From contig CANMTD010000003.1 of assembly GCA_947500775.1 (NCBI GenBank), positions 124,001-188,000 of the forward strand: DNA of 64,000 nucleotides, read 5' to 3'. The translations under genes and the position numbers were made by a program. Positions within the stretch are counted from its first letter, which is position 1. Each line of letters opens with the position of its first letter. This stretch comes from an uncultured Paracoccaceae bacterium (GTDB lineage Bacteria > Pseudomonadota > Alphaproteobacteria > Rhodobacterales > Rhodobacteraceae). The notes beneath the pieces are model-generated. The model had not been told where the DNA came from and did no database searches. It saw only the letters and a program-made list of their open reading frames with translations. Positions 42,513-50,928 of the stretch are shown one piece after another.

Positions 42513-44774
42513 ATGACGACCCCGGAGCCTTCCCGATTTGTTACGCGGCGCCTGACCACGGTTCAGGCGGGTGGCGTAACCCTGTTGGATGCGGTCGCCG
42601 ATGCGGATCCGGAATCGCGCAGGATCGGGCTTTTCTTTGCCCAGGGCACGGACCCCGCGCAGATCACGCCTTTGGACGATTTGCGCGTGATCGAAACCCG
42701 CAGTGTGGGCGGCGCGCCCTGGATGATCTGCGAGGCGGATCACCCCGGCCCGGTGCGGATGCGGTTTGGCACCCAAGAGGTGCACTTCACCCCCGCCGCA
42801 CCAGAGCTTGACCTGCTGGCAGACACCCATGCCGCCCTGGCCATCCGCAACGGCGAAAGCGCGCAGATCGTGCTGGAGTGGCTGGCGTTTCACGCCGAAC
42901 ACCACGGCATGACCGCCGCCGTGATCCTGAACCGCGCCCAACCCGGTACCGATCCCGATTTCACGACCGCGTTGGAACAGGGCCTTCAGGCGATACACCA
43001 TCCCTGCCGCGTGGTCGTACTGGACGCGGATGTTCCGCTGGGTCGCACCGATATGCCGCCCGAGGCGCACCCCTATTGCGTCCCCGAAGCCCCCGGAAAA
43101 GACCGGATGCAGGTGCCCGCCCCGGCCCCGTGGTCCGCCCCATTGGGCGAGGTGCTGAGCTATGAAATCGCCCGCGCCCGGTTTCTGGACCGCGCCCGCG
43201 CCGTGGCAAATATCGATGTCTATGATCTGCTGGCCCCCGACGGCGACACCACGGTATTCGAGGCCGCCGTCGCCAGCGACAGCGGTGTTCTGAACCTTGT
43301 CGGGCGGCATTGTTATCCTTGGCGGATGCGCAAAGATGCAGACGCCCGATTTGGCGATCATATCTGCGTTCAGTTCGACGCGCAGTTCGCCAAACGGCGC
43401 TGGTGCATTGCCCCGGCCAAGGCCCCCGCCGCCGCCGTCTGGCGCCTGATCCGCATCGGCAACGCCAATCCCGATCCGACCCGGGCGGGGCTTTTCTATC
43501 GGTTCATGGCCCTGCGCCACCCCACGCCATCGGTGTCGAAAATCGTGCCGAAAACCAGCCTGATCGAACACCCGCCCCTGCTGAAGCTGTCGCAATCGGT
43601 ATTTGAACATAGCCCCGTGCGCATGCCCCAGATCACGATTGAAGACACCGATCAGGGTCGCGGCACGGCGGTGATCGTCACCACCATGAAAAACGAAGGC
43701 CCCTTCATTCTGGAATGGATCGCCTATCACCGCGCCATCGGGTTCGACGGGTTTCTGGTCTATACCAACGACTGCACCGACGGCACCGACACGCTGCTGG
43801 AATTGCTGCAGACCAAGGGCATCGTGCAACACCGCGACAACCCGTTCAAAGGCACCGATCTGAAACCCCAGCACGCGGCGCTGGAGGCGGCCGAGCGCGA
43901 ACCGCTGATTGTCGACGCCAAATGGATCACCTGCATGGATGTCGATGAATACGTCGACATCAAGGTCGGCAACGGCACGCTGGACGATCTGTTTGCCCAT
44001 GTCCCGCAGGCCAATATGATCGCGATGACATGGCGGTTGTTCGGCAATTCGGACATTCACGAATTCCGCGACGGTTTCATCATCGAAAGCTTTTCGCGCT
44101 GCGCCCCCGAACTGATCCGCAAACCGCATCAGGCCTGGGGCTTCAAGACGCTGTTTCAGAACATCGGCCTGTTCAAGAAACTGGGCGTGCACCGGCCCAA
44201 GGGGCTGAACCCGCAGCTGTGGGACCAGATCAACTGGGTCAACGGCTCGGGCAAACCGATGCCCCGCAAGGTGTTCCGCAACAGCTGGCGCTCGACGGTG
44301 GAAACCTATGGCTATGATCTGGTGTCACTGAACCATTATGCCGTGCGCTCGGCCGAAAGCTTTCTGGTCAAACGCGATCGTGGGCGGGTCAACCATGTGG
44401 GCCGCGATCAGGGGCTGGCCTATTGGTTCCGGATGAACAACAACGCGGATCAGGATCATTCGATCAAACGCATGCTGCCCGCGCTGCGCGCCGAATTCGA
44501 AACCCTGATGGCCGATCCCGACATTGCCGCCGCCCACCGCCATTGCGTGGCCCAGCACCGCGCCAAGATCGACGCGCTGCGCGACACCAAGGCTTTTGCC
44601 GATTTCTATGCCGAACTGACCAGCCCGCGCATGGAAAAACTGTCGCGCATGCACGCGCATTTCGGGGCCAATGTGTTCCTGTCCGGCCCCACCCATATCC
44701 CCGACGAGGTCGTCGCCCGCGACCCGGACGAGCCGTTTTTCTTTACCGTCGAACGCGGCGAAACCGAACATTAG
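42513..44774 (+). CDS. Large glycosyltransferase (GT92/GT2-like) with a degenerate N-terminal copy
   Basis: The 753-residue protein has a typical C-terminal glycosyltransferase domain (about 383-700). It includes AVIVTTMKNEGPFILEWIAYHR, LVYTNDCTDGT and WITCMDVDEYVDIKV, where D-V-D-E is the nucleotide-sugar/metal motif. The N-terminal half (about 100-340) echoes it: QIVLEWLAFHAEHHGMTAAV and NIDVYDLLAPDG, with the acidic motif altered to D-V-Y-D. This looks like an internal duplication with a catalytically weakened first copy. GGAGGGC precedes ATG 42513. It ends the glycan cluster; the Kdo transferase follows after 102 bp. Donor and acceptor unknown. Confidence 0.8.
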   Translation: MTTPEPSRFVTRRLTTVQAGGVTLLDAVADADPESRRIGLFFAQGTDPAQITPLDDLRVIETRSVGGAPWMICEADHPGPVRMRFGTQEVHFTPAAPELDLLADTHAALAIRNGESAQIVLEWLAFHAEHHGMTAAVILNRAQPGTDPDFTTALEQGLQAIHHPCRVVVLDADVPLGRTDMPPEAHPYCVPEAPGKDRMQVPAPAPWSAPLGEVLSYEIARARFLDRARAVANIDVYDLLAPDGDTTVFEAAVASDSGVLNLVGRHCYPWRMRKDADARFGDHICVQFDAQFAKRRWCIAPAKAPAAAVWRLIRIGNANPDPTRAGLFYRFMALRHPTPSVSKIVPKTSLIEHPPLLKLSQSVFEHSPVRMPQITIEDTDQGRGTAVIVTTMKNEGPFILEWIAYHRAIGFDGFLVYTNDCTDGTDTLLELLQTKGIVQHRDNPFKGTDLKPQHAALEAAEREPLIVDAKWITCMDVDEYVDIKVGNGTLDDLFAHVPQANMIAMTWRLFGNSDIHEFRDGFIIESFSRCAPELIRKPHQAWGFKTLFQNIGLFKKLGVHRPKGLNPQLWDQINWVNGSGKPMPRKVFRNSWRSTVETYGYDLVSLNHYAVRSAESFLVKRDRGRVNHVGRDQGLAYWFRMNNNADQDHSIKRMLPALRAEFETLMADPDIAAAHRHCVAQHRAKIDALRDTKAFADFYAELTSPRMEKLSRMHAHFGANVFLSGPTHIPDEVVARDPDEPFFFTVERGETEH

Positions 44775-44876
44775 CTCCGGGCCACCCGGGCCGCGATCAA
44801 TCCCGATACCCGACTTGTCAGCCCTGCCTCAGCAGCGTAGGGAATTGTGAAAATGCAAAGTTGAGCCTCGCGTCAC

Positions 44877-46157
44877 GTGATCCTGTACCGTTTTATCCTG
44901 TTCCTGACCGCCCCGTTTTTCGCGCTGCGCCTGATGCTGCGGGACGACGCGCGCGGGCGCCGTGAGCGGCTGGGTCTGGACGACCACAACGCCACCGCAA
45001 CCTGCGGACAAATCTGGTGGATGCATGCCGCGTCAAACGGTGAACTGACCGCCGCCCGCCCGTTGATCCAATCCGCCCTGTTCCGTGATCCCAAGCTTCA
45101 GATCGTGCTGACCTGCAACAGCGTAACGGGCCGCGATCTGGCCACCCGGTGGGGGTTGGAGCGGGTTCAGGTCCGTCTGGCCCCGCTGGATTACGGGTGG
45201 GCCCTGCGGCAGTTTCTGGGCACGTGGCAGCCCGACGCCCTGATCATCATTGAAAACGAACTTTGGCCCAACCGGATCGCGGCACTGCGCCGTCAGGGGC
45301 GTCCGGTGATCGTGCTGTCCGCGCGAATGTCCGCCAAATCCGCCCGCATGTGGCAGCGGTTTCCCAGGCTTGCCGCGCGGGTTTTCAGCGCGATCAGCCT
45401 GCTGTCAGCACAGGACAGCGCCTCTGAATCCCGGTTTCTGGATCTTGGCATGCCCCGCGACCGGGTGATCGACCCGATGAACCTGAAATCGCACTTTCCC
45501 GATGACACCAGCGCCGGGCAGGCCATGCGGCCACGGCTGAAACGTGTGTTGGACCGATCGCTCACGGTGCTGGCCGCCTCGACCCACGCGGGCGAGGAGC
45601 TGCCGCTGCTGACCGGCTTTGCCGCCGCCCGGGTGCAACAGCCTGATCTGGCCCTGATCCTGGCCCCGCGCCACCCGCGTCGGCGGGACGAGATCGAGAC
45701 CCTGCTGAAACGCCTGCGCCTGCCCTTTGTCACCCGGTCGCGCGGACAGGAACCGGGCGCCGACACCGCCGTCTATCTGGCCGACACATTGGGCGAAATG
45801 CCCCTGTGGTACAGTCTGGCGGGCATCACTTTTGTCGGTGGGTCGCTGGTCGACAAAGGCGGTCATACCCCCTTTGAACCCGCCAGCCACGGCTCGGCGT
45901 TGTTGCACGGTCCGCATCTTAGCAATTTCTCGGAAATCTATGCCGTGCTGGACCGCGAAGGCGGCGCCACGCTGATCACCGGTGCCGATGAGTTTGCCAA
46001 AGCCCTGACAACATTGACCTCCAAAGCCCAACGCGACATGGCCGCCCGTGCCACAAACGTCATTACCGGGTTGCAACAGGGCGGCGGGCTTGATCCAGTG
46101 TTCGAGGAAATGGCCGATATTCTGGGCAACCCGCGTCTGCGAGGTCCCGAAACCTGA
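44877..46157 (+). CDS. waaA: 3-deoxy-D-manno-octulosonic acid transferase (WaaA/KdtA)
   Basis: The 426-residue enzyme transfers Kdo to lipid A precursors at the inner membrane. The N-terminal hydrophobic segment (LYRFILFLTAPFFAL) is typical. Family motifs are WMHAASNGELTAARPLI, IIENELWPNRIAALRRQGRPVIVLSARMS, AASTHAGEE and, in the C-terminal domain, FVGGSLVDKGGHTPFEPASHG. I take GTG 44877 as start, since no ATG lies nearby in frame; the ribosome binding site is weak. It begins 102 bp after the glycosyltransferase gene, which supports an envelope role for that cluster. The downstream dehydratase gene starts ten bases after its stop. Confidence 0.92.
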   Translation: MILYRFILFLTAPFFALRLMLRDDARGRRERLGLDDHNATATCGQIWWMHAASNGELTAARPLIQSALFRDPKLQIVLTCNSVTGRDLATRWGLERVQVRLAPLDYGWALRQFLGTWQPDALIIIENELWPNRIAALRRQGRPVIVLSARMSAKSARMWQRFPRLAARVFSAISLLSAQDSASESRFLDLGMPRDRVIDPMNLKSHFPDDTSAGQAMRPRLKRVLDRSLTVLAASTHAGEELPLLTGFAAARVQQPDLALILAPRHPRRRDEIETLLKRLRLPFVTRSRGQEPGADTAVYLADTLGEMPLWYSLAGITFVGGSLVDKGGHTPFEPASHGSALLHGPHLSNFSEIYAVLDREGGATLITGADEFAKALTTLTSKAQRDMAARATNVITGLQQGGGLDPVFEEMADILGNPRLRGPET

Positions 46158-46167
46158 CGAGGGTCCG

Positions 46168-47148
46168 ATGACATCACTGCTTTTCACCAGGGACGAGCTT
46201 ATCGCCGCGACCGCTTTGGTGCATGGCCAGATGCCGCCGACACCGCAATACGCCTGGCCGCTGCTGGCTGACGCGACCGGCGCGCAGGTCTGGGTCAAAC
46301 ATGAAAATCACACCCCCACCGGCGCCTTCAAGATCCGCGGCGGTATCACCTTTATAGACTGGCTGAAACGCACCCACCCGGATTGTCCCGGTATCGTCAC
46401 CGCCACACGCGGCAACCACGGCCAAAGTCAGGCACGCGCCGCCCGCGCCGCAGGCCTGCGCGCCAAGATCTATGTGCCCCACGGCAATTCGGTCGAAAAA
46501 AACGCCGCCATGCGTGCCCTTGGCGGCGAGGTGATCGAGTTCGGCGATGACTTCGACACCGCAAGGCTAGAGGCGATCCGCGCCGGCGCCGCCGAGGGCC
46601 TGTTCGTCGTGCCGCCCTTTCACACCGAATTGCTGCGCGGGGTGGCGACCTATGCCTATGAATTCTTCACCGCCCAGCCTGAACTTGAGGCCGTCTATGT
46701 GCCGATCGGCTGTGGCTCGGGCATCTGCGGGGTCATCGCCGCGCGCGATGCGCTGGAGCTGAAAACCGATGTGATCGGCGTTGTCTCGGACCGGGTGCAG
46801 ACCGCGAAACTGTCGGTCGAGGCGGGGCATCTGGTGGAAACCGAAACCGCGCGCACCTTTGCCGACGGCATGGCGGTGCGGGTGCCGGTGCAGGCCGCCT
46901 TTGATATCTATTCCAAAGGGGCCGCGCGGATCATCACCGTCAGCGACGCCGAAATCGCCGAGGCGATCCGCCTCTATTACCGCGCCACCCACAATCTGGC
47001 CGAAGGCGCCGGGGCCGCGCCGCTGGCCGCCCTGATGCAGGAGCGCGACAAGATGCGCGGCAGGCAGGTCGGCGTGATCCTGTGCGGCGGAAATATAGAC
47101 CGGGACTGGTTCCTTCAGGTGATGCAGGGCGGCATCCCTGCGGTGTGA
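46168..47148 (+). CDS. Threonine/serine dehydratase-like PLP enzyme
   Basis: The 326-residue fold-type II PLP enzyme resembles the short catabolic threonine and hydroxyamino-acid dehydratases without a C-terminal regulatory domain. The Schiff-base Lys lies in HTPTGAFKIRGG (about residue 53), RGNHGQSQARAA is the substrate loop and PIGCGSGICGVIAA binds the phosphate. Pyruvate- or ketobutyrate-type products are expected. Members of this group also include threo-3-hydroxyaspartate lyases and hydroxyectoine-pathway EutB, so the substrate is open. It follows waaA by ten bases, which is probably a shared transcript rather than a shared pathway. Confidence 0.85.
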   Translation: MTSLLFTRDELIAATALVHGQMPPTPQYAWPLLADATGAQVWVKHENHTPTGAFKIRGGITFIDWLKRTHPDCPGIVTATRGNHGQSQARAARAAGLRAKIYVPHGNSVEKNAAMRALGGEVIEFGDDFDTARLEAIRAGAAEGLFVVPPFHTELLRGVATYAYEFFTAQPELEAVYVPIGCGSGICGVIAARDALELKTDVIGVVSDRVQTAKLSVEAGHLVETETARTFADGMAVRVPVQAAFDIYSKGAARIITVSDAEIAEAIRLYYRATHNLAEGAGAAPLAALMQERDKMRGRQVGVILCGGNIDRDWFLQVMQGGIPAV

Positions 47149-47299
47149 CACAGCCTTCGTGCACCCGCGCACAGACATTACAAATTTCTCACGTTCGTGT
47201 GCATTGCAGTGAGCGGGCCGAGCGTCCAGATCAGGGTCACAGGCGGCGAAACGCGTCGCCATTCAAACACAAGACCCTGATCCTGAAAGGACACGACCA

Positions 47300-47557
47300 A
47301 TGAAAACCTTTGCCATCACAACCGCCCTGATCGCCGCCGTTGCCGCCCCCGCCTTTGCCCAGTCGCAGCTGGAGCGTGACCTGGGCGTGCCCGCCGGCAC
47401 CTATTCCGCCACCCAACTGAGCGCGCTGGCAAACGCCGCCGAGCAGGACGGCGAAGGTCGCAGCGTGTTTTTCAACGACAGCCACGGTACCAAATCCGTA
47501 TCGACCAAAGGCAGCAAGAAATACGTCTACCACGGCGGCGATGGCTCCAACAGCTGA
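47300..47557 (+). CDS. Small secreted protein (85 residues)
   Basis: The 85-residue protein has a Sec signal (MKTFAITTALIAAVAAPAFA, cleavage before QSQ), leaving about 65 residues. The mature part begins QLERDLGVPAGTYSATQLSAL and has a Gly/Ser/Lys-rich end (GTKSVSTKGSKKYVYHGGDGSNS). AAAGGACAC precedes the ATG and a strong terminator follows, so it is a separate transcription unit. The polar tail suggests an exported, soluble protein. No family is recognised. Confidence 0.75.
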   Translation: MKTFAITTALIAAVAAPAFAQSQLERDLGVPAGTYSATQLSALANAAEQDGEGRSVFFNDSHGTKSVSTKGSKKYVYHGGDGSNS

Positions 47558-47581
47558 TCCAGAACCACCACTTTGAACGCA

Positions 47582-47611
47582 AAACGGGCCCCCAAAAGCG
47601 GGGGCCCGTTT
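47582..47611. terminator. Strong bidirectional intrinsic terminator
   Basis: AAACGGGCCCCC (47582-47593) and GGGGGCCCGTTT (47600-47611) form a perfect twelve-base stem around a six-base AAAAGC loop, with A-runs on one side and T-runs on the other. It ends the small secreted protein gene 25 bp after its stop. Confidence 0.9.
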
Positions 47612-47965
47612 ACGTTTGAAGCGCGCGCCACACTTACTCCCCGCCCCGATGAACCGTGGCGCATCCTGTTGCGTCAAATTCTGGTCTCTCTCCCGATATC
47701 AAGCGTCCGGCAGGCTGTCGGTCACTTCTGCCATTGTGCGTAATTTCTGCAACAGCCCGGCCAAAATTCTTTCGCGCGGACATCCGCCACTTTTCACCCC
47801 TGGGTTGTGCGACTAATTCGCAATGACCCAAGATCAAACGCAGGACCAAGCCTTATATTCCCCGAAAAATACACTATCTATCGGTGCAAATGCCGATTTA
47901 ATGAAGAATTGCCTTTTTTATAAGGCTGTGTCGCGTATCATATAGAAAACAGGACTGAGCAGCCC
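47612..47965. other. 354-bp region without a recognised gene
   Basis: This stretch between the terminator and the Nudix gene shows no supported coding frame, tRNA or repeat. Its last 130 bp are AT-rich (for example around 47900-47945) and probably contain the Nudix promoter, but I could not place -35 and -10 elements with confidence. Confidence 0.5.
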
Positions 47966-48442
47966 GTGACAGTGCAAAAGACAACCCAAACGCCGATTTC
48001 GGTCGCGCCTTCGCAACACCGCGATGTGCGCACCCAGTTTGGTGCCTTGTGTTATCGCATCGTCAAGGACCGGCCCCAGATCCTGCTGATCACCAGCCGC
48101 GACACCGGGCGCTGGGTCATTCCCAAGGGCTGGCCGATGAATGGCAAGACACCGGCGCAGGCCGCCGCGTGCGAAGCCCATGAAGAGGCTGGCGTCGAAG
48201 GACAGGTGTTTGACCATGTTCTGGGCATCTATTCCTATCGGAAAGTGATGACCAAGAACACCGATGTAACCTGCATCGTTGCGGTCTTTCCGGTCAAGGT
48301 GAAACGCCTGCTGACCGATTTCCCCGAAAAAGACGAACGTCGGCGCAAATGGTTCAGCCTGAACAAAGCCGCCGACCGGGTGAACGAGGCTGAGCTGGCC
48401 CAGATAATCAGCGCCTTCAAACCACAGCAATTGCGCAGCTGA
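47966..48442 (+). CDS. Nudix hydrolase
   Basis: The 158-residue protein has a Nudix box, GWPMNGKTPAQAAACEAHEEAGVEG, close to the G-x5-E-x7-R-E-U-x-E-E-x-G-U consensus. The R-E of the catalytic helix is altered to C-E, but the metal-binding E-E is kept. It lies in a small soluble protein of usual length. Nudix enzymes hydrolyse nucleoside diphosphates linked to another group; this subgroup resembles diphosphoinositol/diadenosine polyphosphate hydrolases. The start is GTG 47966. The DUF1178 gene begins 76 bp downstream on the same strand. Confidence 0.85.
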   Translation: MTVQKTTQTPISVAPSQHRDVRTQFGALCYRIVKDRPQILLITSRDTGRWVIPKGWPMNGKTPAQAAACEAHEEAGVEGQVFDHVLGIYSYRKVMTKNTDVTCIVAVFPVKVKRLLTDFPEKDERRRKWFSLNKAADRVNEAELAQIISAFKPQQLRS

Positions 48443-48517
48443 CCGCAGCGCGGCGATTGATTTCCCACCCGAATTGCATAACTAATCGTATGACCGACCC
48501 GCGAACAGGGACCGCAA

Positions 48518-48940
48518 ATGATCCGCTATGCGCTGAACTGCCAGAATGACCACCAGTTCGAAAGCTGGTTCCAATCTGCCGAGGCTTTTGAAAAGCTTCA
48601 TGTGGCGGGGATGGTGACATGCGCGGTCTGCGGCGGAACCGATGTGGAAAAGGGTCTGATGGCGCCCCGCATCGGCAAGGATACCGATGTTGCGGCCCGC
48701 CCGCTCAGCGCGCCCGCCTCGCCCGCCGAACAGGCCGTGGCCGAGCTGCGCAAGAAGATCGAGGAAAACGCCGAATATGTCGGCACCGATTTCGCAAGCG
48801 AGGCGCGGGCCATTCACGATGGCGACGCCCCCGAACGCGGGATTTACGGCGAGGCGAAACCCGATGAGGCCAGGAAACTGATCGAAGACGGGGTGCCCGT
48901 CGCCCCCCTGCCCTTTACCCCGAACCGCAAAAGCAACTGA
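48518..48940 (+). CDS. DUF1178 family protein
   Basis: The 140-residue protein opens MIRYALNCQNDHQFESWFQS, the characteristic start of DUF1178, and has a second Cys pair at CAVCGG (about residue 36) that may complete a zinc site with the first Cys. The family is widespread in alphaproteobacteria and has no assigned function. It lies seven bases before the SDR gene on the same strand. A disordered stretch (AARPLSAPASPAEQ) links the N-terminal part to a C-terminal helix. Role unknown. Confidence 0.9.
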   Translation: MIRYALNCQNDHQFESWFQSAEAFEKLHVAGMVTCAVCGGTDVEKGLMAPRIGKDTDVAARPLSAPASPAEQAVAELRKKIEENAEYVGTDFASEARAIHDGDAPERGIYGEAKPDEARKLIEDGVPVAPLPFTPNRKSN

Positions 48941-48947
48941 GGCTTTC

Positions 48948-49610
48948 ATGACAGTATTGATCACAGGCGCCTCGCGCGGCATCGGCGCGAAACTGGCCCA
49001 CCTTTACGCAGCCTCGGGCGAGCCGGTGATCGGAACGGTCCGCAGCCCCCGCGCGCCCGAACCCGGGATCACCTATCACACGCTGGATGTCACCGACCCC
49101 GCCGATCATGCCCGGCTGGCGCAGGAATTGTCCGGCCAGCCGATCGACCTGCTGGTCTGCAACGCGGGTGTGTATCTGGACAAGGGGCATGATCTGGAAA
49201 CCGGCTATGGCGCTGATTTATGGGCACAAAGCTTTGCCACCAATGTCACCGGCGTCTTTCTGACCGTTCAGAACCTGCTGCCCAACCTGCGGCTGGCCAG
49301 GGCGCCAAAGATCACCATCATCTCATCCATGATGGCCTCGCACGAACGCGCGCCGGGCGGGTCCTATATCTATCGCAGCTCAAAGGCTGCGGTGCTGAAC
49401 CTGGGCCGGAACCTGTCGACCGAACTGCGCCCGATGGGCATCGCCGTGGGCATCTATCAGCCCGGCTGGGTCCAGACCGATATGGGCGGCGGCGACGCGC
49501 CTGAAACGCTGGACAGCATCGGCCCACTGCTGAAAGCGCGGTTCGACGCGCTGGATATGACCACAAGTGGCTGTTTCCAAAGCCCCGATGGCAGTCAGCA
49601 TCCCTATTGA
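48948..49610 (+). CDS. Short-chain dehydrogenase/reductase (SDR)
   Basis: The 220-residue protein is a classical SDR. The nucleotide-binding motif TGASRGIGAKLA lies at the N-terminus, CNAGVYL provides the N-A-G motif, and the active site shows Ser in IISSMMAS and the Y-x3-K in YRSSKAAV. Its shorter length than the usual 250 residues reflects a compact C-terminus (WVQTDMGGGDAPE). It follows the DUF1178 gene closely. The substrate cannot be inferred; many members of this size are general carbonyl reductases of the CsgA/sniffer type. Confidence 0.88.
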   Translation: MTVLITGASRGIGAKLAHLYAASGEPVIGTVRSPRAPEPGITYHTLDVTDPADHARLAQELSGQPIDLLVCNAGVYLDKGHDLETGYGADLWAQSFATNVTGVFLTVQNLLPNLRLARAPKITIISSMMASHERAPGGSYIYRSSKAAVLNLGRNLSTELRPMGIAVGIYQPGWVQTDMGGGDAPETLDSIGPLLKARFDALDMTTSGCFQSPDGSQHPY

Positions 49611-49676
49611 GCTTGCCCTCGCCTGCGCCTTCCCATAGGAAGCGCCGGAAACAATTTTGGGTGGGCTGGGCAACAA

Positions 49677-50915
49677 ATGCCGCTTCTTGTCATGAAATTC
49701 GGGGGCACCTCGGTCGGCGATCTGGCCCGCATCAAGAATGCGGCCCAGAAAGTCGCGCGCGAGGTCGAGCGTGGATACGATGTCATCGTGATCGTATCGG
49801 CCATGTCGGGCAAAACCAACGAACTGGTCGGCTGGGTCAACGAAACCTCGCCGCTGTTCGATGCGCGTGAATACGACGCGGTGGTCAGTTCGGGTGAAAA
49901 CGTCACCGCCGGGCTGATGGCGATGACCTTGCAGGAAATGGATGTGCCCGCGCGCAGCTGGCAGGGATGGCAGGTGCCGCTGCGCACCACCTCGGCCCAT
50001 TCGGCGGCCCGCATCGACGACATCCCGCGCGACAATATCGACGCCAAATTCGCCGAAGGCATGAAGGTCGCCGTGGTCGCCGGATTTCAGGGGATCAGCC
50101 CCGAAGGCCGGATCACCACGCTGGGCCGGGGCGGATCGGATACCACCGCCGTTGCCTTTGCCGCCGCCTTCGATGCGGAACGCTGCGACATCTATACCGA
50201 TGTGGACGGCGTCTATACCACCGACCCCCGGATCGAGGGCAAGGCCCGCAAGCTGAACAAGATCGCCTATGAGGAAATGCTGGAACTGGCCTCGCTGGGG
50301 GCCAAGGTTCTGCAGACCCGGTCGGTCGAACTGGCGATGCGGTACAACGTGCGCCTGCGGGTTCTGTCCAGTTTCGAGGAAAACACCGATAATTCCGGCA
50401 CGCTTGTCTGCGCCGAGGAGGAAATCATGGAAAAGAATGTTGTTTCCGGCATCGCCTATGTCCGCGACGAAGCCAAGATGACGCTGGTCTCGGTCGCCGA
50501 CCGCCCCGGCATCGCCGCCGCCATCTTCGGCCCGCTGGCCGAAGCGGGCGTGAACGTCGACATGATCATCCAGAACATCAGCGAAGAGGGTCGCACCGAC
50601 ATGACCTTTTCCTGCCCGGTCGATCAGGTGGCCCGCGCCGAAAAGGCCGTGAACGAGGCCAAGGAAAGCGGCAGCATCAATTTCCACAATCTGGTGGCCG
50701 ACACCGATGTGGCCAAGGTTTCGGTGGTCGGGATCGGCATGCGGTCGCACGCGGGCGTTGCATCGCAAATGTTTGATGCACTTTCCTCGGAAGGGATCAA
50801 TATTAAGGTCATCACCACATCCGAGATCAAAATTTCCGTTCTCATCGATCGGAAATATATGGAACTTGCGGTGCAAGCCCTTCATGATGCCTTCGGACTG
50901 GACAAAGCAGCCTGA
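49677..50915 (+). CDS. lysC: Aspartokinase
   Basis: The 412-residue enzyme phosphorylates aspartate, the first step of lysine, threonine and methionine synthesis. The catalytic domain starts MPLLVMKFGGTSVGDLARIKNAA, with TTLGRGGSDTTAVAFAAAF at the aspartate site. Two C-terminal ACT domains (about 270-410, for example MTLVSVADRPGIAAAIFG and KVSVVGIGMRSHAGVASQMF) bind effector amino acids, usually lysine and/or threonine. The gene precedes ptsP by 13 bp, a frequent arrangement in alphaproteobacteria. Confidence 0.95.
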   Translation: MPLLVMKFGGTSVGDLARIKNAAQKVAREVERGYDVIVIVSAMSGKTNELVGWVNETSPLFDAREYDAVVSSGENVTAGLMAMTLQEMDVPARSWQGWQVPLRTTSAHSAARIDDIPRDNIDAKFAEGMKVAVVAGFQGISPEGRITTLGRGGSDTTAVAFAAAFDAERCDIYTDVDGVYTTDPRIEGKARKLNKIAYEEMLELASLGAKVLQTRSVELAMRYNVRLRVLSSFEENTDNSGTLVCAEEEIMEKNVVSGIAYVRDEAKMTLVSVADRPGIAAAIFGPLAEAGVNVDMIIQNISEEGRTDMTFSCPVDQVARAEKAVNEAKESGSINFHNLVADTDVAKVSVVGIGMRSHAGVASQMFDALSSEGINIKVITTSEIKISVLIDRKYMELAVQALHDAFGLDKAA

Positions 50916-50928
50916 AGATTGGGGGCAA

